DNA of 64,000 nucleotides from Fragilaria crotonensis (GCA_022925895.1 JAKSYS010000061.1:62001-126000), one strand, 5' to 3'. Shown: positions 10,680-19,442, counted from the stretch's first letter. A program made the numbers and translations. Notes: generated by a model not told the origin, from the letters alone.

Positions 10680-11171
10680 TTAATAGTAAATTTTACCGCC
10701 ACCCCATTTTTCTGAAACAATTTTAGGTTGTAACATAATATGGCCTGCGATTGAATATAAATCTTCATCTGTTAAAGAACGCATACGCGGGTAGATATCA
10801 GCACTTTTAATACTTGGGTGAACCTCTGCAATTGATTCTAAACCATCATAACTCGTTGGATTTTTAATGTAATCAACAAGCGCAGATATACTATCACGAC
10901 GTGGTGTAGCTAAACTTAAAGCTTCAGGATCTAGACCAACGTTTGGATTTGTTTTTGTAATACCACCTACGTGACAAGCACCACATGTCGCATTGAAGAT
11001 ACGTTTACCACGTTTAACTTGTTCTGGTGATAACACAACAGTATTTCCTGAAGAGTCTGATACAACAGTTCTTGTTGCTTCATCTAAATCAATAGCTGAT
11101 GCATTAAATACGAACATATTAAAAATACAGAAGAATAAAATTCCAAAAAATTGTGAAGATTTTTTAATCAT
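10680..11171 (-). CDS. psbV: Cytochrome c550 of photosystem II
   Basis: 163 residues. The N-terminal signal peptide (basic MIKKS, hydrophobic FGILFFCIFNMFVF, cleavage after NASA) sends it to the lumen. The haem site CGACH is at residues 63-67, and the distal His is in SIAGHIMLQPK near residue 143. It ends with the conserved WGGGKIYY. It is an extrinsic subunit that stabilises the oxygen-evolving manganese cluster in cyanobacteria and red-lineage plastids. Confidence 0.98.
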   Translation of the reverse strand: MIKKSSQFFGILFFCIFNMFVFNASAIDLDEATRTVVSDSSGNTVVLSPEQVKRGKRIFNATCGACHVGGITKTNPNVGLDPEALSLATPRRDSISALVDYIKNPTSYDGLESIAEVHPSIKSADIYPRMRSLTDEDLYSIAGHIMLQPKIVSEKWGGGKIYY

Positions 11172-11220
11172 AAAATAATAAAATTATTTAAGACCTTGAA
11201 ACCAAGATAAAATGTTTATA

Positions 11221-11514
11221 TTACTTTTCTTTTTTTTTTCTCATTTTAAAAATTAAACCTCTTAATCGGATATTTTCCCATCCAGCTAGTAAAACGCTAG
11301 TAATAATTAACGCTTGACTAAATAGTAATATTGGATCTAAGCGCCACCCATGAACCATTAGAATACCACAATAGAAAAAACCTGTAGTAACGAAAAATAA
11401 ATCTTCATCTCTTGAAACTTCGGGTTTAACTTTTCGAAGTCCGTACAATAAAACTACGCCAAATAATAAAATACCGCTTAAGAAGACATTTGGACCAAAA
11501 TTAACATTTATCAT
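11221..11514 (-). CDS. ycf66: Conserved plastid membrane protein Ycf66
   Basis: 97 residues with three hydrophobic segments. The Ycf66 core is seen in ILLFGVVLLYGLRKVKPEVSRDEDLFF, then GILMVHGWRLDPILLFSQALI and ENIRLRG, ending in a Lys-rich tail. The function is unknown. The gene occurs in some plastids and is absent from others. It sits between psbV and psbX in the same direction. Confidence 0.88.
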   Translation of the reverse strand: MINVNFGPNVFLSGILLFGVVLLYGLRKVKPEVSRDEDLFFVTTGFFYCGILMVHGWRLDPILLFSQALIITSVLLAGWENIRLRGLIFKMRKKKEK

Positions 11515-11596
11515 GTTATTTAATTTGCTCCTTGCTGTTAAATAAATTAAACAATTGTAGTTTAACTAATAATTTGAATATTGTAAATTGATTAAT

Positions 11597-11713
11597 TTAA
11601 CTACGTGTTACACGATCACTTTTACTGATGATAATTAAAGCAGAACCAATAGCTGCTACAACAAGAGCACCTGCTACTAAACTAGAGAAAAAATTTGCTA
11701 AAGAAGATGTCAT
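11597..11713 (-). CDS. psbX: Photosystem II protein PsbX
   Basis: 38 residues with one transmembrane helix: MTSSLANFFSSLVAGALVV, then IGSALIIISKSDRVTRS. This matches PsbX, a small subunit near cytochrome b559 that affects plastoquinone exchange. It lies upstream of ycf66 and psbV on the same strand, so three genes may form a unit. Confidence 0.95.
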   Translation of the reverse strand: MTSSLANFFSSLVAGALVVAAIGSALIIISKSDRVTRS

Positions 11714-11889
11714 TTATAAATTCCTATTATATTAAATAAAAAATGAAAAATAGTAATCTTAACTACACTAAATATTGTATCAATATTAAAACGTATATAA
11801 CTAATATTAAATATTTATAGTTATACTACAGTATAGTTTACTATAAAAATCTTTAACTAAAAAATAATTTTTTTTAAACCAAATTATGC

Positions 11890-11988
11890 GGGTATAGTTT
11901 TAATACTAATTAAAAAAAATTACTTGTGCTGCTATCTCACAATCCTGACACGTTGAATAACTATTTTAATTATATTAATTCTATACCC
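11890..11988 (-). ncRNA. ffs: Signal recognition particle RNA (4.5S type)
   Basis: 99-nt minus-strand RNA whose ends GGGTATAG and CTATACCC are exact complements. The apex reads GTCAGG-ATT-GTGA-GAT-AGCAGC (11949-11928). It keeps the asymmetric UCAGG/AGCAG internal loops that bind SRP54, closed by a GNRA-type tetraloop GUGA, where bacteria usually have GGAA. It has no Alu domain. It would act with plastid SRP54 in co-translational membrane targeting. A promoter with 17-bp spacing lies directly upstream. Confidence 0.85.
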
Positions 11989-11995
11989 AAAACCT

Positions 11996-12024
11996 ATCTT
12001 ACAATAAAATAATTAAATAAGCAA
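11996..12024 (-). promoter_or_regulatory. Promoter of ffs
   Basis: Minus-strand -35 TTGCTT (12024-12019) and -10 TAAGAT (12001-11996) are separated by 17 bases. The predicted start, 7-8 bases downstream, falls on the first G of the SRP RNA. Confidence 0.6.
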
Positions 12025-12059
12025 TGTTTAATTAAAATAATATTCTTTATCAAAATAGC

Positions 12060-12088
12060 TTGTTATTTAAAACGATTTAGTTTATATT
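12060..12088 (+). promoter_or_regulatory. Promoter of trnF
   Basis: TTGTTA (12060-12065), 17-base spacer, TATATT (12083-12088). It lies 16 bases upstream of the trnF 5' end. Confidence 0.6.
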
Positions 12089-12104
12089 GAGTTAGTAATA
12101 TAAA

Positions 12105-12177
12105 GCCCGGATAGCTCAGTTGGTAGAGCAGTGGATTGAAGATCCTCGTGTCACCAGTTCGAATCTGGTTCTGGGCA
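12105..12177 (+). tRNA. trnF-GAA: tRNA-Phe(GAA)
   Basis: 73 nt. Acceptor GCCCGGA/TCTGGGC, anticodon loop TTGAAGA (GAA), T-arm CCAG-TTCGAAT-CTGG. It stands alone between ffs and the gene-free stretch before dnaB. Confidence 0.95.
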
Positions 12178-12727
12178 ATTTAATAATTTTTGAAAGTTAC
12201 TATAAATTTACACGTTAAATTCTAAAATATGATACTTCAAGTTGAAGAAAACGTGAGATATTTTTCTTTACTTGAAAAGTTTATCTAGTGTTTACATACA
12301 CAAATCCATTGAAATAATACCTTAAATAGTAATAGAAAAACCTTTAGCAACAACTAGCTGTTTTTAAAAGAAAATTATATTTGATAAGGTATTCCTAATT
12401 AATCAGAAAATCAAGTTTCATATTAATTAAAAACCGGATAAAGTTTTTAATTAATATGAATTATTACAATTTTTTATAATTTAAAAAATCTTGAACTAAA
12501 AATATGACGCATAAGAATTGTTTCGTACAAGAGTAGATAGACAAATTGAGTTCTTAAGATTTGATAATGACTTTGATGTCTCAATATTTCTGGTTAACCT
12601 CATTAATATTAATTTTTATTCATTCTCATTTAATTAAGTCTTTCTTTGGCAAAATACAGCAAGCTATTTAGCTTGGATTATCAAAAACCCTCTATTGGCT
12701 ATTAATTACCAGAAAAAACAATAAAGT
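12178..12727. other. 550-base stretch without a recognised gene
   Basis: AT-rich spacer between trnF and dnaB, the longest gap in the window. It holds a perfect 18-bp hairpin with loop CGGATAAA (arms 12417-12434 and 12443-12460). A 34-codon ORF on the plus strand (12567-12671) encodes a single hydrophobic helix (WLTSLILIFIHSHLI) but matches no small photosystem subunit I know. I see no RNA gene here. Confidence 0.5.
12417..12460. repeat. 18-bp perfect inverted repeat
   Basis: Exact arms around an eight-base loop, far from any gene end (240 bases after trnF, 268 bases past the dnaB stop). It could be the trnF or dnaB transcript end, or a remnant of a lost gene. Confidence 0.55.
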
Positions 12728-14074
12728 TTAGAGATCTAAATATTTTGTACGTTTTTTATCAAATCTTAATTGGATATTACCTGTTGGTCCATTTCTTTGT
12801 TTTGCAATAATTAAATCAATCATTTTATTTGAAGTGTCTAATAATGAATCTGGAGTATTTGGCTCATTTTGATACAACATTAAAACAAGATCAGCATCTT
12901 GTTCTATTGAACCACTTTCTCTTAAATCTGATAAAATAGGTTTTTTATCGCTTCGAGTTTCAATATTTCTACTTAATTGTGAAAGAGCGATAATTGGTAT
13001 ATTAAATTCTCGGGCCAGGTTTTTTAAAGCTCTCGTAATTTGAGATAATTCTTGAGCTCGATTCCCGTTATTTGAAATTGGAGTTTGCATTAATTGAAGA
13101 TAATCTATTATAACTAAACCAATTGTTGGATATTGAAACAATATAGTTTTAATTTTTGTTCTAATCTCTTGAACAGCTAAATCCGAACTATCGTCAACAA
13201 ATAAAGGTAATTTAGATAATAATTTAATAATTTTATTTAATTTAGTCCAATCAGTTTTAGACAATTTGCCACTTCTTAAACGAGATTGACTAACATTACT
13301 TTCCATAGACAATAACCTATACATTATTTGTTCTTTTGACATTTCTAAACTGAAAACTAATACAGGCAATTTAGAATATTTTATAATATTTAAACTAATA
13401 GTTAATGAAAAAGCCGTTTTTCCGATAGATGGTCGACCTGCAACAATAATTAAATCAGATTTTTGAAAGCCTTGGGTTAATGAATCTAAATCATAAAACC
13501 CAGAACTTAATCCTGGTAAATTAGGAGAAGTTGCTTTTTGTTTTAATTCTAAAAAAATATTATAAACTAAATCAGTACTACTATATAATTTTGTAGGTTT
13601 AAAATCATTTGTTAAATTAAATAACTGATTCTCAAATTCATTTAAAATACTTTCTAAAGGAAGGTTAGTGACATAACTTGAATTAATAGTTTTATAACCA
13701 AGTCTTATTAATGAACGTCGTAAAAATTTATCTTTAATTAATCTTATATATTCTTCTAAATAAACTAAATTTGGAATTTGGTTTATTAATTCAATTAAAA
13801 CTTTCACTCCACCAATTTTACTTAATAAACCATTTTCTTGTAAAAATGTGGTTAAAGTAGTTACATCTATTAACAGTTTATTTTGGTACATAAAAAGGAC
13901 AACCTTAAAGAGTTCTTGATGATTTTTAAAATAAAAAGACTCAACATTAACAGTTTTAATTATAAATTCAATTGCTTCCGAATTTGTTAACATGCAACTT
14001 AACACCATTTTTTCAGCTAAAAAATTGTGTGGCAAATAATTATCAAAATCAGATTCTGTTGTTTGTATGGTCAT
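12728..14074 (-). CDS. dnaB: Replicative DNA helicase DnaB
   Basis: 448 residues, complete. The N-terminal domain (HNFLAEKMVLSCML... FYFKNHQELFKV) binds primase. The RecA-like C-terminal domain has Walker A GRPSIGKT near residue 213, Walker B LVIIDYLQLM near 320, then ALSQLSRNIETRSDKKPILSDLRESGSIEQD, the conserved end motif of DnaB. It is a hexameric helicase that unwinds plastid DNA. Some red-lineage plastid dnaB genes carry an intein; this one has none. Confidence 0.97.
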   Translation of the reverse strand: MTIQTTESDFDNYLPHNFLAEKMVLSCMLTNSEAIEFIIKTVNVESFYFKNHQELFKVVLFMYQNKLLIDVTTLTTFLQENGLLSKIGGVKVLIELINQIPNLVYLEEYIRLIKDKFLRRSLIRLGYKTINSSYVTNLPLESILNEFENQLFNLTNDFKPTKLYSSTDLVYNIFLELKQKATSPNLPGLSSGFYDLDSLTQGFQKSDLIIVAGRPSIGKTAFSLTISLNIIKYSKLPVLVFSLEMSKEQIMYRLLSMESNVSQSRLRSGKLSKTDWTKLNKIIKLLSKLPLFVDDSSDLAVQEIRTKIKTILFQYPTIGLVIIDYLQLMQTPISNNGNRAQELSQITRALKNLAREFNIPIIALSQLSRNIETRSDKKPILSDLRESGSIEQDADLVLMLYQNEPNTPDSLLDTSNKMIDLIIAKQRNGPTGNIQLRFDKKRTKYLDL

Positions 14075-14107
14075 AAGGTTTTATAATTTATTCGAGCCTT
14101 TTAAATA

Positions 14108-14136
14108 TTGAAATATTAATTTATTACGATTATAAT
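14108..14136 (+). promoter_or_regulatory. Promoter of trnW
   Basis: TTGAAA (14108-14113), 17-base spacer, perfect TATAAT (14131-14136). It ends 9 bases before the trnW 5' end, so transcription would start almost at the tRNA. It may also drive rpl11-rpl1-rpl12. Confidence 0.7.
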
Positions 14137-14145
14137 ATTATCCAA

Positions 14146-14218
14146 GCGTCCTTAGTTCAGTTGGTAGAACGCTAGTCTCCAAAATTAGATGTCGAGGGTT
14201 CAAGTCCTTCAGGGCGCG
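14146..14218 (+). tRNA. trnW-CCA: tRNA-Trp(CCA)
   Basis: 73 nt. Acceptor GCGTCCT/AGGGCGC, anticodon loop CTCCAAA (CCA), T-arm GAGGG-TTCAAGT-CCTTC. It is divergent from dnaB and upstream of rpl11. Confidence 0.94.
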
Positions 14219-14331
14219 TTTCTCTTTATAGAGAAGGTTATAAAATACTATAATAGAATTTTACAATTTTAAAAAGTTCCGCAATTAACTAGTTTAGAAA
14301 ATAACGAAATTTAAAAAATTTATAAATTGCA

Positions 14332-14757
14332 ATGGCAAAAAAAGTAACAGGCTTAATTAAATTAGCTTTACCTGCAGGCAAAGCTACACCAGCTCCTCCA
14401 GTTGGACCAGCTTTAGGTCAGCATGGTGTAAATATCGCAGCCTTTTGTAAAGAATATAATGCAAGAACAGGGGATAAAGTAGGATTAATTATTCCTGTAG
14501 AGATTTCCGTGTATGAAGATAGAAGCTATACTTTTATTCTTAAAACACCACCAGCATCAGTTTTATTAGCAAATGCCGCAAAAATTAAAAAAGGGTCGTC
14601 AACACCTAACAAAATAACAGTAGGATCTGTTACAAAAGCTCAATTAGAAGAAATTGCACAAACTAAATTGCCTGATTTAAATACTACAAAAATCAGTAGT
14701 GCAATTAAAATCGTTGAAGGGACTGCCCGAAATATGGGTATCTCCATTGTAGATTAA
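14332..14757 (+). CDS. rpl11: 50S ribosomal protein L11
   Basis: 141 residues. Start [35 protein letters not shown] is typical, with the factor-binding region [18 protein letters not shown] and end [12 protein letters not shown]. It binds the GTPase-associated region of 23S rRNA. It is first in the rpl11-rpl1-rpl12 cluster, 34 bases ahead of rpl1. Confidence 0.98.
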   Translation: MAKKVTGLIKLALPAGKATPAPPVGPALGQHGVNIAAFCKEYNARTGDKVGLIIPVEISVYEDRSYTFILKTPPASVLLANAAKIKKGSSTPNKITVGSVTKAQLEEIAQTKLPDLNTTKISSAIKIVEGTARNMGISIVD

Positions 14758-14791
14758 GTTTAATTTTTATAAGGTTTAATGGAGAAATGCT

Positions 14792-15484
14792 ATGCGAAAA
14801 TTGTCGCGTCGTCAAACAAAAAATTTAGAAAAAACTAAAAATATTATTTCAACAAACGTACAAGAAGCTATATCACTTTTAAAAGAAACAGCTACAACTA
14901 AATTTGTTGAAAGTGTAGAACTGCATGCCAATTTGAACATTGATCCAAAATATGCAGATCAACAATTACGAACAACTGTAACATTACCTAATGGTATTGG
15001 TAAACAAGTAAAAATCGCTGTCTTAACAAATGATGAAAATTTTGCTGAGGCAGAATCTGCAGGAGCAGACATTATTGGTAATGATAGTTTAATTGAAGCG
15101 ATTACTCAAGGTAATATTGAATTTGACTTACTAATTGCAACACCCAATATGATGCCAAAACTGGCTAAATTAGGTAGAGTATTAGGTCCTAAAGGGTTAA
15201 TGCCTTCACCAAAATCAGGTACTGTTACAAGTACTATTACAAGTACAGTAACCGAATTTAAAAAGGGAAAATTTGAATATAAAGCAGATAAGACAGGCGT
15301 TGTTCACGTTAGTTTTGGTAAAGTAAATTTCACTAATGAACAATTAGTTGAAAATTTAACTGAATTATATAGTTCAATTGAACAAAATCGCCCTTCTGGG
15401 GTAAAAGGTAAATACTTTAAAAGTTTATTCATCTGTACAAGTATGGGTCCTTCAATTAAATTAGATTTAGATATTTTTATTTAA
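14792..15484 (+). CDS. rpl1: 50S ribosomal protein L1
   Basis: 230 residues. It contains KFVESVELHANLNIDPKYADQQLR, the RNA-binding hinge LGRVLGPKGLMPSPKSGTV and the end ICTSMGPSIKLD. It is part of the L1 stalk that moves with E-site tRNA. A GGAG ribosome binding site lies about 7 bases upstream. Confidence 0.98.
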   Translation: MRKLSRRQTKNLEKTKNIISTNVQEAISLLKETATTKFVESVELHANLNIDPKYADQQLRTTVTLPNGIGKQVKIAVLTNDENFAEAESAGADIIGNDSLIEAITQGNIEFDLLIATPNMMPKLAKLGRVLGPKGLMPSPKSGTVTSTITSTVTEFKKGKFEYKADKTGVVHVSFGKVNFTNEQLVENLTELYSSIEQNRPSGVKGKYFKSLFICTSMGPSIKLDLDIFI

Positions 15485-15526
15485 ATATTAAATTTGTAAG
15501 TATTATTAATTAAATATAAAACTACC

Positions 15527-15910
15527 ATGTCAGAAAAAATTGATCAAATTATTGAAAGTTTAAAAACTTTAACGTTATTAGAAGCTTCAGAATTAGTAAC
15601 AAAAATTGAAGATACGTTTGGTGTAGATGCTTCAGCATCATCAGGGGCAACAATGGTAATGGCAGCACCTACTGTTGTTGAAGAAGTAGAAGAAAAAACT
15701 GAATTTAATGTTCTGTTAGAAGAAGTTCCTGCGGATAAGAAAATTGCTATCTTAAAAGTAGTACGTGGATTAACAGGACTTGGGCTGAAAGAAGCTAAAG
15801 AAATCGTAGAATCAGCACCAAAACAAATCCAAGAAGGTTTAGGTAAAGATGCAGCAGAACAAGCTAAAAAACAATTAGAAGAAGTTGGAGCAAAAGTTTC
15901 TTTAACATAA
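15527..15910 (+). CDS. rpl12: 50S ribosomal protein L7/L12
   Basis: 127 residues. An N-terminal dimerisation helix pair ([26 protein letters not shown]), an Ala-rich hinge, and the C-terminal domain with [24 protein letters not shown] and the end [11 protein letters not shown]. It forms the ribosomal stalk that recruits elongation factors. It is last in the rpl11-rpl1-rpl12 cluster and converges on petD. Confidence 0.98.
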   Translation: MSEKIDQIIESLKTLTLLEASELVTKIEDTFGVDASASSGATMVMAAPTVVEEVEEKTEFNVLLEEVPADKKIAILKVVRGLTGLGLKEAKEIVESAPKQIQEGLGKDAAEQAKKQLEEVGAKVSLT

Positions 15911-15922
15911 AAAAACTATAAT

Positions 15923-15962
15923 AAATATTAATTGTTATTAAAAATAATAACAATTAATATTT
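15923..15962. terminator. Hairpin between rpl12 and petD
   Basis: 17-bp perfect inverted repeat (15923-15939 and 15946-15962) with a six-base loop, between two convergent genes. It is followed by Ts on the plus strand. Confidence 0.65.
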
Positions 15963-15966
15963 TTCC

Positions 15967-16449
15967 TTACCAAAAGCCTAATGAAATAGCTTTATCAATA
16001 GGTAAACAAGCACCGATGCCTAACCAAACTGCTGAAATAAAACCAACAATAAATACTAAACTAGCAATAGGACGACGGAACGGATTTTGGAATTTATTTA
16101 CATTTTCAATAAATGGAACTGTAATTAAACCAGCAGGTACTGCAGCCATTGCTAGCACACCCAACAATTTATTAGGTAATACACGTAATAAATTAAATGT
16201 TGGGAAGAAGTACCATTCTGGTAAAATTTCTAAAGGTGTATTAAAAGGATCCGCGGGTTCACCTAATTGAGTAGGTGCCATTACACTTAATCCAATACAA
16301 CAAGCAAAAGTACCTAAAATGCACACAGGGAATACATATAGAAGATCATTGGGCCACGCAGGTTCCCCGTAATAATTATGGCCCATACCTTTAGCAAGTT
16401 TCGCTCTTAATTTAGGATCTGTTAAATCTGGTTTTTTAATTACTGACAT
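15967..16449 (-). CDS. petD: Cytochrome b6f subunit IV
   Basis: 160 residues with three membrane helices. [41 protein letters not shown] is the standard start and [18 protein letters not shown] contains the PEWY motif of the quinol-oxidising site. It has no introns. It lies 20 bases downstream of petB, the usual petB-petD unit. Confidence 0.99.
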   Translation of the reverse strand: MSVIKKPDLTDPKLRAKLAKGMGHNYYGEPAWPNDLLYVFPVCILGTFACCIGLSVMAPTQLGEPADPFNTPLEILPEWYFFPTFNLLRVLPNKLLGVLAMAAVPAGLITVPFIENVNKFQNPFRRPIASLVFIVGFISAVWLGIGACLPIDKAISLGFW

Positions 16450-16469
16450 AATAAATTTTAAATAGTTAA

Positions 16470-17117
16470 TTATAAAGGTCCTGAAATACCTTGTTTACGA
16501 ATCATTAAGAAATGTGTTAACATTAATACAGCCGCTGCTAATGGTAAAACAAATGTGTGAGCACTGTAAAAACGTGTAAGCGTACTTTGGCCTACACTCT
16601 CACCACCACGTAGAATTAAAACTAACGGAGGACCTACAATTGGAACTGCAGCAGGAACACCTGTAACAATTTTACAAGCCCAGAAACCTACTTGATCCCA
16701 AGGTAAAGAGTAACCTGTAACACCGAATGAAACAGTAACGACAGCTAAAATAACGCCTGTAACCCATGTTAATTCACGCGGTTTTTTAAAACCGCCTGTT
16801 AGATATACACGGAAAATATGTAATACCATCATCATAACCATCATACTTGCTGACCAACGGTGTATAGAACGGATTAACCAACCAAAATTTACACTAGTCA
16901 TAATGTATTCAACAGATGCAAAAGCATCTACAACACTTGGACGGTAATAAAATGTCATAGCAAAACCTGTCGCTACCTGAACTAAGAAACATGTGAAAAC
17001 AATACCACCAAAACAGTAAAAAATGTTAACATGAGGTGGAACATATTTACTTGAAATATCATCTGCAATTGCTTGAACTTCTAAACGTTCTTCAAACCAA
17101 TCGTAAACTTTACTCAT
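16470..17117 (-). CDS. petB: Cytochrome b6
   Basis: 215 residues, four membrane helices. The haem-ligand His pairs are in [31 protein letters not shown] and in [26 protein letters not shown]. The Cys of FYCFGGIV near residue 35 is the attachment site of the extra c-type haem. It shuttles electrons across the membrane in the Q cycle. It is upstream of petD on the same strand. Confidence 0.99.
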   Translation of the reverse strand: MSKVYDWFEERLEVQAIADDISSKYVPPHVNIFYCFGGIVFTCFLVQVATGFAMTFYYRPSVVDAFASVEYIMTSVNFGWLIRSIHRWSASMMVMMMVLHIFRVYLTGGFKKPRELTWVTGVILAVVTVSFGVTGYSLPWDQVGFWACKIVTGVPAAVPIVGPPLVLILRGGESVGQSTLTRFYSAHTFVLPLAAAVLMLTHFLMIRKQGISGPL

Positions 17118-17172
17118 AGAAAATCAAAAAAATTTTATATCACAGTTAAGCATCTGTTATAAATTTAAATTA

Positions 17173-17260
17173 AGGCGAGAGTGGGATTCGAACCCACGGA
17201 ATCCGTAAAGATTCATCTGATTTCAAATCAGACGCAATCGACCAACTCTGCCATCTCGCC
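17173..17260 (-). tRNA. trnS-UGA: tRNA-Ser(UGA)
   Basis: Class II tRNA. Acceptor GGCGAGA/TCTCGCC, anticodon loop TTTGAAA (UGA), a long variable arm and T-arm GTGGG-TTCGAAT-CCCAC. It lies between psaD and petB, on the same strand. Confidence 0.94.
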
Positions 17261-17293
17261 AAAAGATTAGCTCAAAGACTAATCTTAAATAAA

Positions 17294-17714
17294 TTAACTT
17301 TCGTAAGTACTAACACCACTAAATTTTACTGAAGCTGGATCTGGATTTTTTCCAATAGAAAACTCACGAGTATTTGATGCAGTACGTCCTGGATTAACTT
17401 TTTCAGGGGAAAACACCATCTTTTGGATGTAAATATTGAACTTCACCACTAGGGAAAATTCGGTAAATTTTATAGTTGTTAATTTTAAATGTTCTTAATT
17501 GTGTACCTAAAGCAAGACACTGTTCCTTACGTGCTAAATATAGTAAGTTTTCACCATTTCGCATGATTGCAGCGCCGCCGGTTGGCATTTCAAAAATTTG
17601 TTCTTTCGTACTGTTCCAAGTAATAGCATATTTCTCTTCTACTTCAGCTGATCTTAACCAGCCGCCAGTACTTCCTCCAAAAGTAGGAAAAGGTGTTTGT
17701 AAATTTAATGTCAT
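17294..17714 (-). CDS. psaD: Photosystem I subunit II, PsaD (frameshifted)
   Basis: Start [23 protein letters not shown], followed by [25 protein letters not shown] and [22 protein letters not shown]. There the frame is lost because of one extra C (plus GGGG 17406-17409). It resumes at once as [20 protein letters not shown] and ends STYES at 17294. Full length is about 139 residues. PsaD sits on the stromal side and docks ferredoxin. The homopolymer break is most likely a sequencing error. Confidence 0.93.
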
Positions 17715-17796
17715 AGGTAAAACCTTATAGTTAATTAACGTTCGCTATATAATTTTAATAAAAAAATAAAAATTTTTATTTTTTTCTCTAAGTTTC

Positions 17797-17870
17797 TAGC
17801 GGAGAATGGATTTGAACCATTGACCTTCGGGTTATGAGCCCAACGAGCTACCAGGCTGCTCTACTCCGCG
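17797..17870 (-). tRNA. trnfM-CAU: Initiator tRNA-fMet(CAU)
   Basis: 74 nt. The 5' C1 does not pair with position 72 (C opposite T), as expected for an initiator. The anticodon stem has the GGG/CCC pairs (GGGCTCATAACCC). T-arm AATGG-TTCAAAT-CCATT. Confidence 0.94.
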
Positions 17871-17940
17871 CTATATAATGACATACTGAATATATCATAA
17901 TAATATTTATTAAAAAAAGCAATAGTAGTTTAATAAGTCG

Positions 17941-18013
17941 AATAGCTTTCTATTTAAACTTAAATTAACAAGGGATATTTCCTTGTTAATTTAAGTTTAA
18001 ATAGAAAGCTATT
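17941..18013. terminator. 33-bp perfect hairpin at the secG 3' end
   Basis: Arms 17941-17973 and 17981-18013 are exact reverse complements with a seven-base loop. The right arm covers the last nine codons of secG and its stop, so coding sequence and hairpin share bases. It probably ends the secG mRNA. Confidence 0.75.
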
Positions 18014-18195
18014 AGTAAATAACCTACTACACTTATTCCAGTAATATAATTTAAAGTTCTTTGTGTTGAAGAAGGTGATCCAAAAATATCACTCTTATTA
18101 GCAAAACTGGATAACCCAATATTTTCTTGTGGCATACGTAAGAAAATAATTAAAATTAAGAATAAACTCATTACAAACCAAAGAGTTTTAAACAT
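17986..18195 (-). CDS. secG: Sec translocase subunit SecG (Ycf47)
   Basis: 69 residues, two membrane helices: MFKTLWFVMSLFLILIIFL and the C-terminal ITGISVVGYLLIAFYL. Between them FGSPSSTQRTLNYIT is the Ycf47/SecG signature. It joins SecY and SecE in the thylakoid Sec translocon. It lies 33 bases downstream of chlI. Confidence 0.9.
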   Translation of the reverse strand: MFKTLWFVMSLFLILIIFLRMPQENIGLSSFANKSDIFGSPSSTQRTLNYITGISVVGYLLIAFYLNLN

Positions 18196-18228
18196 AATAA
18201 ATTTTTATATTTAAATTTAAGTTATTAT

Positions 18229-19293
18229 TTAGTCTTCGATTTCAAAAATTTCTTTAAAAACTTTATTTACTTTATCACCAGAATCAATAGATTCTAATGG
18301 ATCTTTTCTTAATCTGTGTCTTAAGCATAATGTTATTACTTTTCCAATGTCACTAACAGTAACTTTGTCACGACAATCGTAAGCTGCGTAAGCTTTTGCT
18401 GCTCGATTAGTCACAATATCACCTCGTAAACCATCAACATCTAACCGACTACAAACTTCTGAAATTTTAATTCGTAAGTCATAATCTAATTCAACCGAAG
18501 GTAATAATTTTTGAGCCGCAACAATTTTATCTCTTAATGCTTGTTGTTGACTTTCATAATTTTGTAACCATAACATAGGTGTTTGATCAAACGAAGTCCG
18601 TTCTTCAACAACTTTAACACGTAAAACAGGGTCTTTTACTGTTCTAATTTCAGCATGCATACCAAATCGATCTAATAATTGAGGACGTAATTCTCCTTCT
18701 TCTGGATTACCAGAGCCAACTAAAACAAATCGAGCCGGATGACGAATTGAGATACCTTCACGTTCTACTGTATTCCAACCTGAAGCAGCAGAATCTAAAA
18801 GAATATCAACTAAATGATCATCTAATAAATTTACTTCATCTACATAAAGTAAACCTCTGTTAGCTTTTGCTAGTAATCCAGGTTCAAAAGCTTTTATCCC
18901 TTCGGTTAAAGCTTTTTTCAATATCAATTGTACCACAAACACGATCTTCAGTAGCACCTAACGGTAAATCTACCATAGGAATTTTAATAAATTCCGTTTC
19001 GATCTCTTCACCATTTTGAATTGCCATTTTAACTTCATTGCCCATTAAATCTAAGTCAGATTTATGAGAATTAAACGGGTCATTTTTTACAACTTCAATT
19101 TCTGGTAATAAATCAGTAATAGCACGGATAGTTGTAGACTTTCCCGTACCTCTATCACCCATAATCATAACACCGCCAATTTTTGGATCAATAACATTCA
19201 ATTGCAAAGCTAATTTCATTTCTTCCTGACCCACAATTGCCGTAAATGGAAAAACGGGTGAATTAAATTTTTTTTTAAGTTTTCTGTTACCAT
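18229..19293 (-). CDS. chlI: Magnesium chelatase subunit I (two frameshifts)
   Basis: AAA+ ATPase that drives magnesium insertion into protoporphyrin IX, the first step of chlorophyll synthesis. From ATG 19293 it reads MVTENLKKK, loses frame in an A-run (one A short, plus T-run 19268-19276), then reads [17 protein letters not shown] with Walker [11 protein letters not shown] second shift (one A too many, near 18913-18918) follows VCGTIDIEK. The next frame continues [20 protein letters not shown] with Walker [41 protein letters not shown] and the C-terminal sensor region ending FKEIFEIED. Both breaks are homopolymer indels and probably errors. Confidence 0.94.
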
Positions 19294-19349
19294 AAAATTT
19301 CGTTAGATTTTGTTAAAAATTTTAAATGTATATAATTATATAGTTTGTG

Positions 19350-19442
19350 TTATTCGTTAAGAGTAGAACCTAAACGAACTGCTAAAATACTTGCTAATAA
19401 CGCAATACATAAAGCTGTATAAACTTGAGAATCAGCGATCAT
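19350..19442 (-). CDS. psaM: Photosystem I subunit XII, PsaM
   Basis: 30 residues, one helix: MIADSQVYTALCIALLASIL then AVRLGSTLNE. This matches PsaM, which helps photosystem I trimer or monomer structure. It lies upstream of chlI on the same strand. 157 bases separate it from rps14. Confidence 0.95.
   Translation of the reverse strand: MIADSQVYTALCIALLASILAVRLGSTLNE

Noticed and set aside
12567-12671. 34-codon hydrophobic ORF as a small photosystem gene
   Set aside because: It does not resemble PsbI, PsbT, PsbM, PsaM, PetL or other known one-helix subunits, and it lacks a good ribosome binding site. It is mentioned only as part of the gap.
12728-14074. Possible DnaB intein
   Set aside because: Some red-lineage plastid dnaB genes carry one, but here the Walker A and downstream motifs are at normal spacing and the protein is 448 residues without splice motifs.
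16470-17117. Introns in petB, petD, ycf3, rps12, trnK, trnV, trnI and trnA, as in land plants
   Set aside because: All these genes are continuous in this window.
18229-19293. chlI as a pseudogene
   Set aside because: All ATPase motifs are conserved and only two homopolymer indels break the frame. The gene product is needed for chlorophyll synthesis.
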